64,000 nt of DNA from JAZKBN01 sp040388605 (lineage in GTDB: Bacteria; Bacteroidota; Bacteroidia; Cytophagales; Flexibacteraceae): the NCBI GenBank assembly GCA_040388605.1, contig JAZKBN010000037.1:1-64000 (forward strand), written 5' to 3'. Below, piece by piece: positions 53,462 through 63,501 of this stretch (the stretch's first letter is position 1; the number at the start of each line of letters is the position of its first letter). The notes under the pieces are model-generated. The model worked only from the letters and a program-made list of their open reading frames with translations. It was not told the origin of the DNA and ran no database searches. Made by a program: the position numbers and the translations under genes.

Positions 53462-54979
53462 TTGAACCAGTACTTAAAAAAGCATCTTTATTCAGCGCTG
53501 AGGTCCTTTGCCGGCCTTGTGCTTTTGCTTGGCATGCTTGTTTGCGCATGCCCCTTTGATTGCCGTGCCCAGTTAGATGCAACCCTTGGCTATACCCGCT
53601 ACCACGACGACAGCCTGAATAACGTGCTGGAAGTAAACCTCTTCTTCGATGGCAGAACCATGAGGCCGAAGTCTCAGAAAGGCGGTAAATACAGTAAGGA
53701 GCTTGAAGTAACCATTGTTATTAAAGACAGCATATCCATTATTGCCGCCGATACCTTTAATGTGGAAGCTGCCTGGCAGAAAGATACCAATGCCATGCTG
53801 AACAGCTACGATGTGCAACGCAGGCTGGCTGTTAGAACCGGCAAATACCGCATGTTTGTAAACGCGAAAGATTTAAATGCGCATGAAAGTAAGCTTGCTG
53901 CCGAAGTGCCCGTTAATTTCAACTTCCCTAAAACCAAGCCTTTTTTCAGCGATATTCAATTGCTTTCTTCTTATAAAAAGGGTGCTCCTAAAGGAGAATT
54001 TGTAAAAGGAGGTGTAGAGATGATACCATACTCTACCGCCTTTTACCCGGCAAAGCTTAAAAAAGTTTGCGCTTACGTTGAGCTGTATGATATAAACAAG
54101 GCGGTAAAACCCGGGGAAGAGTACCTGTTCAGCTGGTACCTGGTTAAGCGGCTCGACAATACCTTGGTGCCCGAGCTTGGCAGCGGTGAGCGCCTGAAGG
54201 CCTCCGCATTTATGGGACGCCTCAAAGAAATTGACATAAGCGCATTGCCCAGCGGGGATTATGACCTTGTGGCTGAAGCCATAAGCCGCGAAATGAAGCT
54301 CATTTGCAGAACAAGAACCACAATTGAGCGGTTGAACCCGTCCTTAGATGATAAAATTGACGCCACTGAGGCTCTTGGCGATGATGCCCCCTCTATAGGC
54401 ACCTTTGCAGATTCATTAAGCACAACAGAGGTAAAGCATTGCCTGGAATCAGCTTTGCCCATTGCATCACAGGCAGAGGCCGCTACCATTCGCCTTTTTG
54501 AAACCTCGCATGATGAAAGAAAGCTGAAAGATTACCTGGTTATTTTCTGGAAGCGCAGGAACAAAGCCGATCCTGAAATTGCATTCAGGGCTTACGACAA
54601 ACGTGTGGCTTATGCCGAACGCAAATACAGGCAGGGCGGCATGAAAATCTGGCAAACCGACCGTGGCCGCGTTTACCTGCAATATGGTAAACCCAACCAG
54701 GTTGAAAACGAGTACAACGATAAGATGCGGCGGTCTATGAACGAGAGTTCAATTACTCCTTACGAGATTTGGCAGTATTACCAAACCGAAGCCACCAACC
54801 AAAACGGCAGCCAAAGCAATGTTATTTTTGTATTTGTGCAGCAAAACCTGGGCAATAATAATTATCGCCTCATACACAGCAATGCCCGTGGCGAGATACA
54901 AAATACCGACTGGAGAACAGCCATCTCGAGTAAAAACGGGTCGGGGGCTAACCTGTTAAACACACCAAGCTATAAATAG
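53462..54979 (+). CDS. GWxTD domain-containing protein
   Basis: A 505-residue exported protein with a signal helix (SFAGLVLLLGMLVCACPFDC). The N-terminal two-thirds is beta-rich. The C-terminal GWxTD domain shows YRQGGMKIWQTDRGRVYLQ, where the first Gly of the signature is Ile (IWQTD), followed by YGKPNQVENEY and the conserved PYEIWQYY. The family is exported and of unknown function. No ATG lies near the start; TTG at 53462 is the best choice. Confidence 0.85.
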   Translation: MNQYLKKHLYSALRSFAGLVLLLGMLVCACPFDCRAQLDATLGYTRYHDDSLNNVLEVNLFFDGRTMRPKSQKGGKYSKELEVTIVIKDSISIIAADTFNVEAAWQKDTNAMLNSYDVQRRLAVRTGKYRMFVNAKDLNAHESKLAAEVPVNFNFPKTKPFFSDIQLLSSYKKGAPKGEFVKGGVEMIPYSTAFYPAKLKKVCAYVELYDINKAVKPGEEYLFSWYLVKRLDNTLVPELGSGERLKASAFMGRLKEIDISALPSGDYDLVAEAISREMKLICRTRTTIERLNPSLDDKIDATEALGDDAPSIGTFADSLSTTEVKHCLESALPIASQAEAATIRLFETSHDERKLKDYLVIFWKRRNKADPEIAFRAYDKRVAYAERKYRQGGMKIWQTDRGRVYLQYGKPNQVENEYNDKMRRSMNESSITPYEIWQYYQTEATNQNGSQSNVIFVFVQQNLGNNNYRLIHSNARGEIQNTDWRTAISSKNGSGANLLNTPSYK

Positions 54980-55051
54980 CTTATGTTCTCTGCTGCATTC
55001 CGGCAGGTAATTAAAGGCAACAGGCTTTAATAAAGCTTCAAAATATCTGCT

Positions 55052-55927
55052 ATGTTTTTTTTACGCCTGCTTTCCCGTTTGCCTTTGCCGGTTTTATACC
55101 TGCTTTCAGATTTCCTGTTCCTGTTAACCTATTACATCATTGGCTACAGGCGAAAAGTTATTCTTGATAATCTTGACCTCAGCTTTCCCGAAAAAACGGC
55201 AGCGGAGCGACAAAAGATTATGCGCGGCTTTTATCACAGCCTTTGCGATGTTATTGTTGAAAGCCTGAAAGGTCCTACCATATCTAAAGACGAAATTCTG
55301 CGCAGGACCAAGGTGCTAAACCCCGAAGTGCTGACCGATATTTATGATGCCGGCCAATCTGTAATAATATTAACAACGCACCAGGGTAACTGGGAATGGC
55401 TTTTACTTGGCTGCAGCGCATGGCTGCCCTTTGATATTTGTGCGCTGTACCAGCCGCTCAGCAACAAGTTTTTCGACAAGCTGATGTTTGATATACGCAG
55501 CAGGTTCGGGGCGCAAATGATACCGGGTAAGCAAATTCTCAGGGAGGTGGCACGCAGGCGAAAAATTGTTTCGCTATATGCCTTGGTGGCAGATCAAAGC
55601 CCGCCAAAAGAAGGCGCTTATAAAACCATGTTCCTTAATCAACCCACCCTGTTTTTAACGGGCGGGGAAAAAATTGCAAAGGCTGCTAATTTCGATGTGG
55701 TATTTGTAAGTACCAGGCGAATAAGGCGAGGCTATTATGAAATTGAATTTACCAAAATTGGCTCACCTCCTTATGGGCCCGATTCTGCCATAACAGAAGA
55801 ATATGCCCGGCTTACAGAAAAAATGATCCGTCGCGATCCATCCGGATGGCTATGGTCGCATAAGCGTTGGAAGCATAAGGTCAGTATGGATGTTAACCAT
55901 GAAACCGGTGAACGTACTTTTGCCTGA
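55052..55927 (+). CDS. Lysophospholipid/lipid A acyltransferase (LpxL/HtrB family)
   Basis: A 291-residue membrane-associated acyltransferase. One N-terminal helix (LPLPVLYLLSDFLFLLTYYII) is followed by the catalytic HQGNWEW (HX4-type His motif, about residues 109-115). DQSPPKEGAYKTMFLN near 187 and FLTGGEKIAKAANFDVVFV near 205 come later. In other bacteria the family adds secondary acyl chains to lipid A; the precise step here is an inference. It converges on the dihydroorotase gene with 31 bp between. Confidence 0.88.
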   Translation: MFFLRLLSRLPLPVLYLLSDFLFLLTYYIIGYRRKVILDNLDLSFPEKTAAERQKIMRGFYHSLCDVIVESLKGPTISKDEILRRTKVLNPEVLTDIYDAGQSVIILTTHQGNWEWLLLGCSAWLPFDICALYQPLSNKFFDKLMFDIRSRFGAQMIPGKQILREVARRRKIVSLYALVADQSPPKEGAYKTMFLNQPTLFLTGGEKIAKAANFDVVFVSTRRIRRGYYEIEFTKIGSPPYGPDSAITEEYARLTEKMIRRDPSGWLWSHKRWKHKVSMDVNHETGERTFA

Positions 55928-55958
55928 GCAGGAATGCTCTTTAGATTAACGCATAAAG

Positions 55959-57296
55959 CTATACCTTAAACTTAAGGCGCATTCCCCTGCAATTCTCATT
56001 AATATTCCCCTTTTCCCAGCCAATCTTGCCCGACACTATAGTGTAGTCAACTGTTGAACCAAGCAAAGGGCCCTCCAAGGGCGACCAGCCACATTTATAC
56101 AGAATATTTTTTTCGCTAACCGTGTACTCTGATTCTGTATTTACTATGGCTAAATCGGCAAAGTAACCTTCACGAATAAAGCCTCGTTTTTCAATATTGA
56201 AGCAAACAGCCGGTGCATGTGCCATTTTTTCGGCTATTTGGGTATAGCTTATTCTGCCGGTTTTTGCTGCCTGTATCATCATTTGCAGGCTGTGCTGAAC
56301 AAGTGGTAAGCCACTGGGTGCGCTTAAATATGGCTGATTTTTTTCTTCAGCTGTATGCGGAGCATGATCGGTTGCAATAATATCGAGGTGGTTATTCAGC
56401 AGGGCCGGCCATAAAGCCTCGCGGTTATATTCAGCCTTTATTGCCGGGTTACACTTTATTTTATTCCCGAGTTTTGCGTAGTCATTGGCGGGAAACCAAA
56501 GGTGATGCACACAAACTTCCGCGGTTATCCGTTTTTCAGCTAAAGGAAGGGTATTGTCGAAAAGGGCTAATTCTTTTTCGGTGCTTATATGCAGCACATG
56601 CAGGCGTGTGTTATGTTTTTTGGCAAGGCCGACCGCCAGTGAAGAGCTAAGATAACAGGCTTCTTCATCCCTGATTACCGGGTGCATCTCCGGCGGAATT
56701 TCGTCATTGTAGAGAGCCCGCGCTTCGGCCGTGCGGCTTCTGATGCGCTGTTCATCTTCGCAATGAACGGCAATCAGCAATTTACTTTCTTTAAAAATGC
56801 GTTCAAGGGTTGGCACATGGTCTACGAGCATATTGCCTGTGCTGCTGCCCATGAAAATTTTTATACCGCAAACGGTTTTTGGGTCGGTGGCCAGTACTTC
56901 ATCAATGTTATTATTGCCCGCACCCATAAAAAATGAATAGTTAGCAGCCGATGTATTAGCTGCAATTTCATATTTGTCTGCCAATAATTCCTGTGTGAGC
57001 GCAGGCGGATTCGTATTCGGCATTTCCATAAACGATGTGGTACCTCCTGCAACTGCCGCCCGGCTTTCTGAAAAGATATTGGCTTTATGCGTTAGGCCCG
57101 GCTCCCTGAAATGTACCTGGTCATCTATTACACCCGGGAAAATATGCAGGCCGGCGGCATCAATAACCTTATCTGCAATTCGGGAAGAAAGGCCGGGGGC
57201 TATGGTTTCAATATACCCGTCTTTTATAAAAATATCGGAAGCAAAGATTTGGCCTTCGTTAACTATTAATCCGTTTAATATGAGCAGGGTAGGCAT
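55959..57296 (-). CDS. pyrC: Dihydroorotase
   Basis: About 445 residues from the ATG at 57296 (MPTLLILNGLIVNEGQIFAS), preferred over 57377 because this is the normal amidohydrolase start. The enzyme makes dihydroorotate in pyrimidine synthesis. Motifs: DDQVHFREPGLTHK near 58-71 (Gln in place of the first His of the usual HXH, as in many Bacteroidota dihydroorotases), SFMEMPNTNPP near 88, AVHCEDEQR, HVLHISTEKEL, and the catalytic-Asp ATDHAPHTAEEK. It is a single gene. Confidence 0.88.
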   Translation of the reverse strand: MPTLLILNGLIVNEGQIFASDIFIKDGYIETIAPGLSSRIADKVIDAAGLHIFPGVIDDQVHFREPGLTHKANIFSESRAAVAGGTTSFMEMPNTNPPALTQELLADKYEIAANTSAANYSFFMGAGNNNIDEVLATDPKTVCGIKIFMGSSTGNMLVDHVPTLERIFKESKLLIAVHCEDEQRIRSRTAEARALYNDEIPPEMHPVIRDEEACYLSSSLAVGLAKKHNTRLHVLHISTEKELALFDNTLPLAEKRITAEVCVHHLWFPANDYAKLGNKIKCNPAIKAEYNREALWPALLNNHLDIIATDHAPHTAEEKNQPYLSAPSGLPLVQHSLQMMIQAAKTGRISYTQIAEKMAHAPAVCFNIEKRGFIREGYFADLAIVNTESEYTVSEKNILYKCGWSPLEGPLLGSTVDYTIVSGKIGWEKGNINENCRGMRLKFKV

Positions 57297-57588
57297 AGAG
57301 GGAAATGCGGGGCAGGAAAAATGGTTTTCGGTTATGTTTGGGCAGCAAATTACTTTAATTGCGCTTATACCCGGCAAATATATAGAATGGCTGAATAAGC
57401 TGTCCGGCTATTGCCTGAATTGGGCAATACTCTCAACGCTTTTACTGTTCAATTCTACTTTTTGGTACCTATATCTGCAAAATCAGGGTGTTTTTTATGG
57501 GATACACTATAGCTGTATGGTTTTTGCCTGTGCTCCTGTATAAGTAACCCGGGACTCTCGGTTCCCGTGTTTGCACCCACATCAATCT

Positions 57589-58476
57589 ATGAAACTTATT
57601 TCCTTTACCACTATGAAACCTCTTTGTATAGCATTACTTGCGGCAACTATGCTGTTTGGTTGCAGAACCAAATATGTGCAGGTTTTTGAAACAGCACCTT
57701 ACCCCGATAACCGTATGCGGGCTGTTGACGGCGATTACGTTTATGAAAACGATTCCATGCGCGTTACTTATGCCTTTTGGGGTATCGACGGTGTAATGGC
57801 CATGACTATCGAAAACAAATCTGACCACGACCTGTATGTTGATTGGGGACGTTCAGCATGCATCATGAACAAAACCCAGCTAAGCTATTGGGTAGATGAA
57901 ATGCATAAAGATAAGGTAAGCTATTACCGCAATTACGTTTATACCGGGCCCACTGTTATTCCCGGCAAAGCAAAAGGTGAGGTTTCAGGTGTTCCTATCA
58001 GGACAAAAACTATGAAGGATGTACGCCTTTCAAAAATTCCGGCTAAGCAGAGCCTTGCAGAATCGGCATTTTACCTGTTCCCTATTGAGCACTATAATGA
58101 AATAGATAACCCTAACCTGACTGTTAAGAAAAGCAGCGACGGAAAAGGCAAAAAAGTAGACGTTTGGGAAAAAACATATAATATGGATTCTTCCCCCCTC
58201 ATGTTCCGCAATTACATGGTGCTTAGCTACCACGATGACCTTACCGAGCACTTCGTAGTAGATAACGGGTTCTATGTTTCTAAATTCACAGAAACCACCC
58301 AAGGTGATTTCCACGGCAAGCCAAAGAAAAAAACCATCAATAATTTCGATTACGAAATGACCTATTACAAGCCTGTCGCATTTTACAAATACGTTCCCAA
58401 ACGCCTTTCATTGGATGATTTGAAACATAAAAATCCTGAGAAAGCGCAGGAAGGCAGGCAACAAGCAGCCAAATAA
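57589..58476 (+). CDS. Lipoprotein of unknown function
   Basis: About 295 residues. I use the ATG at 57589; a second ATG at 57613 (MKPLCIALLAATMLFGC) is equally able to start the lipoprotein signal, whose lipobox Cys is in LFGC. The mature protein has mixed beta strands (MTIENKSDHDLYVDWGRSA) and no recognised domain. A hairpin follows at 58525-58549. It is probably anchored in the inner or outer membrane, facing the periplasm. Confidence 0.75.
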   Translation: MKLISFTTMKPLCIALLAATMLFGCRTKYVQVFETAPYPDNRMRAVDGDYVYENDSMRVTYAFWGIDGVMAMTIENKSDHDLYVDWGRSACIMNKTQLSYWVDEMHKDKVSYYRNYVYTGPTVIPGKAKGEVSGVPIRTKTMKDVRLSKIPAKQSLAESAFYLFPIEHYNEIDNPNLTVKKSSDGKGKKVDVWEKTYNMDSSPLMFRNYMVLSYHDDLTEHFVVDNGFYVSKFTETTQGDFHGKPKKKTINNFDYEMTYYKPVAFYKYVPKRLSLDDLKHKNPEKAQEGRQQAAK

Positions 58477-58524
58477 TCAGTTAAGTATTTATATTGCCAT
58501 CAATACAGATTACCACCGAAAAAG

Positions 58525-58549
58525 GAAAGCCGCATATTTTGCGGCTTTC
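58525..58549. terminator. Hairpin between convergent genes
   Basis: GAAAGCCGCA pairs with TGCGGCTTTC around a 5-base loop, between the lipoprotein gene and the DUF255 gene. Confidence 0.8.
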
Positions 58550-58582
58550 TGAATTTTATAGCTATGTAAACGCTTTGAAAGC

Positions 58583-60625
58583 TTATAATGGCACCCCGGT
58601 CAAAACGCCTTTCAGAATATCTATTGCTTCTGCTACAGTGCTCACAGGTTTCTGACATGTTTTATTGAAGCAAACATAAATCAAGGTTTCATCACCCTCC
58701 GGCTCACGGAATTCAAGCAGCGGCAGTTCGCTCGCAAGTTCTGAGGCTGCCATTATTTTATTCGGAAAGTAAAAGGAATCTATTCCAAGGGCGAATTCTT
58801 TATAATCTTTTCCTGAAATGGCAATTTCAGCAAATGGAGTGTTTTGCATGGCAGCGAGGCGTGCCCAATTATTCAGGTACCTTACCTCGGTTTGAATAAG
58901 GCTGCTTACCCGGCTTAACATGCTTACAGATAAGTCTGTCCACTCAGTATTATCGAAATAAGCGCCAAGAAGAAGCAGGTTATGCGCCATAACAGAGTTT
59001 CCGCAAGGCGTAACATTATCGAAAATATCTTTTTTCTCTGCCGGCAAGCCTGATTCCCCGGGCTGCGCAAACCTGAAAAGACCTTCAGAATCATCAAACA
59101 GCAAGTTTATAGCATCAGCGCATAATTGCTTTGCCAGCTGCAGCCGGTTCTCATTGAAGCCGGCTTGGTAAAGACCTATGAGCCCTTCAATAAGCATGGC
59201 GTAGTCTTCCAGGCAGCCGGCAAGGCCGGGCTTGTTGTTTTTTAAAGTGCGGTAAAGTTTCCCGCCTGCATAGAAATGGGCCGAAATGTATTCGGCATTG
59301 GCTTCGGCAAGCGAAAGGTATTGTTCCTTGCCGGTGCTGCGGTAAGCGTCTGCCAGGCCTTTCATCATCAGTCCGTTCCAGCCGCAAAGAATTTTGCTGT
59401 CCAGTCCGGGTCTTATTCCTGCAGAACGGGCGGCAAGCAGCATAGCGTTCCATAATTCTGCTTTTTTGCGCTCATGCTGAATCTGTGAATCTGTATTTTG
59501 TTGTGCGGGCTTTGCCGGGTCTTGGAGTGAACGGTAAAGAATATTACGACCTTCTTCCCAGTTACCTGCAGGCATTACATTGTAATATGCGGCAGCCGTA
59601 TTGGCTTCTGCCCCCAGCGCTTCACGGAATTCTTCATCTGTCCAGGTATAGAACAGGCCTTCATGTCCTTCGCTATCGGCATCCAATGCTGCATAGAAAC
59701 CGCCTTCAGGACTTGTAAGCTCACGTTTGATGAATGCTATGGTCTGTTCTATTACATTTTCAAAAAGCGGGTTTTTGGAAGCGGTATAGGCTTCTGCATA
59801 AAGACTGAGCAATTGGCCGTTATCGTAGAGCATTTTTTCGAAATGCGGGGCAAACCAATGCTCGTCTACAGAGTAGCGCGAAAAGCCACCGCCTGCCTGG
59901 TCATATATACCGCCACTTGCCATGGCTGTTAAGGTAAATTCAGTAAAGGCCAATGCAGCCGGAATGCCCCCGTGAGCATACAGATGCAGCAGCAGCCTGT
60001 AAATGCCGGGCATTGGGAATTTTGGTGCGCCGGCCATTCCGCCAAATTTCCTGTCGAAGCGAGGCTCCAATGATTCATAGAATTTTAAGAGGCTGAATTC
60101 AGGCAGCGGAGAATCACCGGAACCCAGGCTGTACTTTTCCGTTTCGGTTCTTTGCAAGGCCTGTAAAAACTCCCTGCCGCTTTCTTCCAATTCGGGCCTG
60201 TGGCTTTTAAATGCAGAGGCAAGGTCAGCCAATAATGATACCCACTTGCGGGGCGGGAAATAGGTGCCGCCGTAAAATGGCCTGCCGTCGGGCAGGGTAA
60301 AAACATTCAGGGGCCAGCCGCCATGTATGCCCATCAGCGATACTGCTTCCATATAGAGGGCATCCACATCAGGGTGTTCTTCCCTATCTACTTTTATGCA
60401 GATGAAATGTGTATTCATAACGGCCGCCACCTCTGGATTTTCGAAGCATTCACGTTCCATTACATGGCACCAGTGGCATGCCGAATAACCAACGCTAACG
60501 AGTATAAGCTTATCCTGCTCTTTGGCGGTATTTAAAGCTTCGGGTCCCCAAGGGTACCAATCTACAGGATTGTGCGCGTGTTGCAGCAGGTATGGGCTGG
60601 CTTCAAATTGCAGGCGGTTGGCCAT
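58583..60625 (-). CDS. Thioredoxin-like DUF255 protein (YyaL / SPATA20 family)
   Basis: A 680-residue protein. The N-terminal thioredoxin-like domain starts LQHAHNPVDWYPWGPEAL and has the CXXC motif SACHWCHVMERECFEN (Cys50, Cys53), with GGWPLNVFTLPDGRPF near 100. The C-terminal part is an (alpha/alpha)6 glycoside hydrolase-like barrel (GGFSRYSVDEHWFAPHFEKMLYDN near 247). The biochemical role is unknown across the family. A single gene; the recQ terminator lies just upstream. Confidence 0.9.
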   Translation of the reverse strand: MANRLQFEASPYLLQHAHNPVDWYPWGPEALNTAKEQDKLILVSVGYSACHWCHVMERECFENPEVAAVMNTHFICIKVDREEHPDVDALYMEAVSLMGIHGGWPLNVFTLPDGRPFYGGTYFPPRKWVSLLADLASAFKSHRPELEESGREFLQALQRTETEKYSLGSGDSPLPEFSLLKFYESLEPRFDRKFGGMAGAPKFPMPGIYRLLLHLYAHGGIPAALAFTEFTLTAMASGGIYDQAGGGFSRYSVDEHWFAPHFEKMLYDNGQLLSLYAEAYTASKNPLFENVIEQTIAFIKRELTSPEGGFYAALDADSEGHEGLFYTWTDEEFREALGAEANTAAAYYNVMPAGNWEEGRNILYRSLQDPAKPAQQNTDSQIQHERKKAELWNAMLLAARSAGIRPGLDSKILCGWNGLMMKGLADAYRSTGKEQYLSLAEANAEYISAHFYAGGKLYRTLKNNKPGLAGCLEDYAMLIEGLIGLYQAGFNENRLQLAKQLCADAINLLFDDSEGLFRFAQPGESGLPAEKKDIFDNVTPCGNSVMAHNLLLLGAYFDNTEWTDLSVSMLSRVSSLIQTEVRYLNNWARLAAMQNTPFAEIAISGKDYKEFALGIDSFYFPNKIMAASELASELPLLEFREPEGDETLIYVCFNKTCQKPVSTVAEAIDILKGVLTGVPL

Positions 60626-60680
60626 TTTAATGGGTTTTGTTATGTATGCTGAACAATTGTAACAACATTATGTTCCGGAA

Positions 60681-60724
60681 AAAAAAGCGGCCCTGCCACC
60701 CGTTTTACCGAGCAGCAAGGCCGC
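60681..60724 (-). terminator. Terminator of recQ
   Basis: GCGGCC pairs with GGCCGC, with CTGC/GCAG-type extensions inside, and a long T run follows on the minus strand. Confidence 0.8.
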
Positions 60725-60800
60725 AATTTACATTTTTATAATCGCCGGAAGCTTAATAAAGAGATTTAAGCCTTTGAAAAGCCTGCCGGTTTTTAATTTC

Positions 60801-63056
60801 CTAGTTCGCTACTTCCGACATGAATTTTATACGCATTACACGTAGCTCTTCCTCACTGAAATCGGAGCCGAGCTCTTTCATGGCTGCCTGCATATTATCA
60901 GTTTCCGAGCTCATGAAATAGTCGAAAACTTCATCCTGGCGATCTTCATCCATCATTTGATTTACATAGTAATCAAGGTTCAGGCGGGTGCCGCTGTAGC
61001 AGATATGCTCAATTTCAGAAAGCAGGTCGTTCATGTCCATATCCTTGCTTTCGGCAATTTCCTCCAAATCAACCTTACGGTCTATTTGCTGAATGATATA
61101 GATTTTGGTTTTGCTCTTGTTTACAGCCGATTTTACAACCACATCGCTGGCCGATTCAATATCGTTTTCCTCCACATAGCGCTGAATCAGCTCAAGGAAG
61201 GGCTTACCGAATTTTTGAACCTTGCCTACACCCACACCGTTGACCTGGCTCAGGTCTTCCATGTTAATGGGGTAAGTGGTGGCCATCTCCTCTAAAGAAG
61301 GGTCCTGGAAGATTACATAAGGGGGCAGGCCTTTGTCTTTGGCAATTTTCTTGCGCAAAGATTTAAGCATATCAAACAATTTCTCGTCGTATGCGCGGGC
61401 GTTCAGCTGCTCCTTGTCGTCGTCTTCACCGGTTTCTGATTCTTCAACCGAGTAATCGTGGTCTTTGGTAACGGTGAATGGGAAGGGGGCCTTTAAATAT
61501 GCCTCACCTTGCTCGGTAATTTTGAGCACACCGTAATTATCAATATCCTTTTCAAGGAAATTAAAGAGCAACACCTGCCTGATAAGTGAGTACCAGAATT
61601 GGGGAGTTTGGTCTTTACCTGCCCCGAAAACCGTGAGCTTATTATGGCTGTAGCTTGTTGTGTAATCGTTACCGTCGCCGGTAATAACATCTACAAGATG
61701 CCTGCTGCCGAAACGCTGCTCAGTGCCTTTAACGGCATTGAGTATATGGCAAACTTCAATTTCGGCCTTGGTTTCTTCGCCGGGCTTCTGGCAATTGTCG
61801 CAGAAACCGCAGTCTTTCTCAATGGTTTCGCCAAAGTAATGTAAAAGCTGCCTGCGCCTGCAAACACGGCTGTCGGCATAGTCTGCCATTTCCTCTAAGA
61901 GGTGGCGGGCATTGTCACGTTCGGTTACGCTTTTGTCTTTGTTGAATTTCTCCAGCTTCAGAATATCGTCGTAGCTGTAGAACATTACGCAGGTGCCTTC
62001 AAGGCCATCGCGACCTGCACGGCCGGTTTCCTGGTAATAGCCTTCCAGGCTCTTAGGCGCATCGTAGTGAATTACGAAACGCACATCGGGCTTATCTATA
62101 CCCATGCCGAAGGCAATGGTGGCCACAATGATATCGCAGTCTTCGTTCAGGAATGCATCCTGGTTGTTCATGCGAATTGAGGCATCAAGGCCGGCGTGGT
62201 AGGGCAGGGCTTTAATGTCGTTCACATTCAGCAGGCTGGCAATTTCCTCTACTTTTTTACGGCTGAGGCAATAAATAATGCCGCTTTTGCCTTTGTTGTT
62301 CTTTATGAACCTGATAAGCTGCTTGCGCGTATCAAGCTTCGGCCTTACATCATAGAAAAGGTTCTTGCGGTTAAAGCTCGATTTAAAAATCGCGGCTTCT
62401 TCCATTTGCAGGTTCTTCTGAATATCTATCTGCACCTTAGGGGTGGCAGTAGCGGTAAGGGCAATTATAGGCAGGTTGCCAAGGGCATCCACTATAGTTT
62501 TAATGCGGCGGTATTCAGGCCTGAAATCATGACCCCATTCTGAAATGCAGTGCGCCTCGTCTATAGCAACAAAAGAGATGTTCGCTTTCTGAAGGAAGGC
62601 AATATTTTCTTCCTTGGTAAGGCTTTCAGGAGCCACATAAAGCAGCTTTACAGAACCGTTAAGCACTTCCTTCTTTACCCGGTTCATTTCGGCCTTGCTG
62701 AGCGTGCTGTTCAAAAACTGGGCATTTACGCCCACAGCATTCAACTGGTCAACCTGGTTTTTCATGAGGGCAATCAGCGGCGATATAACTATGGCCGCGC
62801 CCGGCTGAACAATGGCAGGCAATTGGTAGCAGAGCGATTTTCCTGCCCCCGTGGGCATAATTACGAAGGTATTCTTGCGGCTCATTATATGTTTTATAAT
62901 GGCCTCCTGTTCTCCCCGGAATTGGTTAAACCCGAAAACTTCCCGCAGTTTAGCCTTCAGCTCAGCTGTTGTTACATTGGCTGAATTAAAAGCTGCGGCG
63001 GGTACTGTAATTTCTTCGGTCAGCGCTGTATCTGCGCTTAAGGTATCAGTTGTCAT
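60801..63056 (-). CDS. recQ: ATP-dependent DNA helicase RecQ
   Basis: A 751-residue superfamily 2 helicase that unwinds DNA 3' to 5' in repair and recombination. Walker A is PTGAGKS (residues 68-74), the DEAH box is AIDEAHCISEWGHDFRP (DEAH at 165-168), and the late helicase motif is YYQETGRAGRDG. An RQC zinc-binding region (CRRRQLLHYFG and CGFCDNCQ) and an HRDC domain (DMLKSLRKKIAKDKGLPPYV) follow. The N-terminal 30 residues are a short extension. Confidence 0.96.
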   Translation of the reverse strand: MTTDTLSADTALTEEITVPAAAFNSANVTTAELKAKLREVFGFNQFRGEQEAIIKHIMSRKNTFVIMPTGAGKSLCYQLPAIVQPGAAIVISPLIALMKNQVDQLNAVGVNAQFLNSTLSKAEMNRVKKEVLNGSVKLLYVAPESLTKEENIAFLQKANISFVAIDEAHCISEWGHDFRPEYRRIKTIVDALGNLPIIALTATATPKVQIDIQKNLQMEEAAIFKSSFNRKNLFYDVRPKLDTRKQLIRFIKNNKGKSGIIYCLSRKKVEEIASLLNVNDIKALPYHAGLDASIRMNNQDAFLNEDCDIIVATIAFGMGIDKPDVRFVIHYDAPKSLEGYYQETGRAGRDGLEGTCVMFYSYDDILKLEKFNKDKSVTERDNARHLLEEMADYADSRVCRRRQLLHYFGETIEKDCGFCDNCQKPGEETKAEIEVCHILNAVKGTEQRFGSRHLVDVITGDGNDYTTSYSHNKLTVFGAGKDQTPQFWYSLIRQVLLFNFLEKDIDNYGVLKITEQGEAYLKAPFPFTVTKDHDYSVEESETGEDDDKEQLNARAYDEKLFDMLKSLRKKIAKDKGLPPYVIFQDPSLEEMATTYPINMEDLSQVNGVGVGKVQKFGKPFLELIQRYVEENDIESASDVVVKSAVNKSKTKIYIIQQIDRKVDLEEIAESKDMDMNDLLSEIEHICYSGTRLNLDYYVNQMMDEDRQDEVFDYFMSSETDNMQAAMKELGSDFSEEELRVMRIKFMSEVAN

Positions 63057-63501
63057 GTGTACTGCAAGATGAATTGCATGGGGCCGGATTAGAGTGAAGC
63101 GGCCTGCCCGGTATTTATCTTATCTGTTATTAATAATGTTAACGCCGGTATGGAAAGCGGCAATAAATGAAAAACCGCCTGTTTTATCCACAGGCAATAT
63201 AGGTATAATATTCCTGTATATGCCTATGGTGCTTACATTCAACAGGAGTAATTTTAATACTCTTATTGGCTAATGTGCTTTTATTTTAAATTAAATCTTC
63301 GGAAGTACATAAACAGGCATTCTTTAAAGAAATATCCGTATCAGAATATGAAATTAGGCAAAAGCAAGTACTGCGCAAATTTTTTTCTTAATAATAAAGA
63401 AAACGCATGTAATTATTTAAGCATTTAAAGTGCAGGCAATCATAAAAAAGCCTGCACAACTAAAGTTATGCAGGCCTCTTACTTTATTGGTATATGGCAA
63501 C
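63057..63501. other. Gene-free 445 bp
   Basis: It holds the recQ promoter region at its low end and the terminator of the E2 gene at its high end. No gene is seen between them. Confidence 0.5.
63443..63475 (-). terminator. Terminator of the E2 gene
   Basis: GCCTGCA pairs with TGCAGGC, with AACT/AGTT pairing inside, followed by a T run on the minus strand. Confidence 0.85.
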
